Shown here in pieces: positions 63,541 to 64,000 of a DNA stretch of 64,000 nt. This DNA is from Dryocosmus kuriphilus (lineage: Eukaryota > Arthropoda > Insecta > Hymenoptera > Cynipidae): positions 183,211,227-183,275,226 of the forward strand of contig CM076194.1 of the NCBI GenBank assembly GCA_038277395.1, read 5' to 3'. Below the pieces are notes generated by a model. That model made no database searches, was not told the origin of the DNA, and worked only from the letters and a program-made list of their open reading frames with translations. A program made the position numbers and the translations under genes. Position 1 is the first letter of the stretch. Each line of letters starts with the position of its first letter.

Positions 63541-64000
63541 GTAAAAACGTATTTCCTCGAATTTGGACGCGTTTTTCTCCATGCAAACTATGATTAATCG
63601 AAATTATGGCGACGCATTCGTATTTCTCTGTCAAAATTCTACAAAATCATGTATCTTTTTATGAAATAAGAGATATCACAGCGCAGTTCGATAAGCATCG
63701 AAGATCCAGGAAAAGCTATTTCCTCGAATTTGGACGCGTTTTTCTCCATGCAAACTATGATTAATCGAAATTATGGCGACGCTTCGTATTTCTCTGTCAA
63801 ATTCTACAAAATCATGTATCTTTTATGAAATAAGATATTCAACAGTTCGATAAGCATCGAAGATCCAGGAAAACGCTATTTCCTCGAATTTGGACGCGTT
63901 TTTCTCCATGCAAACTATGATTAATCGAAATTATGCGACGCATTCGTATTTCTCTGTCAAAATTCTACAAAATCATGTATTCTTTTTATGAAATAAGATA

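Larger units (their letters stand above)
60907..64000 (+). repeat. SatB tandem array, ~173-bp monomer
   Basis: A second head-to-tail satellite, open at the right edge. Taking CGATAAGCATCG as the unit start, regular monomers begin at 61650, 61824, 61997, 62166, 62338, 62508, 62682, 63689 and 63848, giving lengths of 169-174 bp, with a 159-bp copy at 63689. A further start is recognisable at about 61475, and a damaged one at about 61249. All copies face the same way. The regular copies are nearly identical apart from small indels such as AAAACTGC or AAAACGC and ATCACAG or ATCCACAG. The array is AT-rich and lacks the GTC tract of SatA. Both satellites contain an ACGCGT site once per unit. I do not recognise a named family. 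Confidence 0.95.

Noticed and set aside
60907..64000. Primate alpha satellite, suggested by the ~171-173-bp unit length
   Set aside because: Only the length is similar. The sequence does not resemble alpha satellite, and no 17-bp CENP-B box consensus is seen in either satellite; the closest SatA string (TTCGTTAACCGG) does not fit the required spacing.
1..64000. Telomeric repeats
   Set aside because: No runs of TTAGGG, TTAGG, TTTAGGG, TTAGGC or similar were seen on either strand.

Overview
No protein-coding gene, tRNA, rRNA, recognisable transposon or CRISPR array can be supported anywhere in this window. It is eukaryotic nuclear satellite DNA: two head-to-tail tandem arrays separated by a 500-base run of N. 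The species cannot be named because no unique host sequence is present. The assignment to a eukaryote rests on the megasatellite organisation, the scaffold-style N gap, and the lack of any gene over 63 kb, which no bacterial or archaeal chromosome would show.

Positions 1-60406 hold SatA, about 74 monomers of roughly 819 bp, all in the same orientation. The array runs off the left edge. Positions 1 to about 48920 form a highly homogenised core in which monomers differ by a few recurrent two-state bases and many 1-2 nt indels, mostly in homopolymers. At about 48.9 kb there is a half-length monomer with a deletion of about 414 bp. From there to the gap the monomers form a diverged domain with their own fixed differences. 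That domain includes a duplicated stretch of a little over two monomers, offset by three monomers (about 2.45 kb), and a recently expanded set of near-identical monomers. Inside the SatA monomer are at least three old, diverged sub-repeats of about 155 bp, a variable GTC/GTT trinucleotide tract, and several short inverted repeats.

Positions 60407-60906 are N. Positions 60907-64000 hold SatB, an AT-rich satellite of about 173 bp that runs off the right edge. It has regular blocks (about 61.25-62.84 kb and 63.54-64.00 kb) and two badly degraded blocks. Four short anchors plus a TTCG end point occur in the same order and at nearly the same spacing in SatB and in the first SatA sub-repeat, so the two arrays may descend from one ancestral unit.

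Several intervals (about 16.9-17.5 kb, 26.2-27.4 kb, 48.1-48.9 kb, 60.9-61.2 kb and 62.8-63.5 kb) look like two repeat registers blended together, or like low-quality consensus, and should not be read as biology without read-level checking. The likely setting is a centromeric, pericentromeric or other heterochromatic block at a scaffold join. Sequence alone cannot show which.
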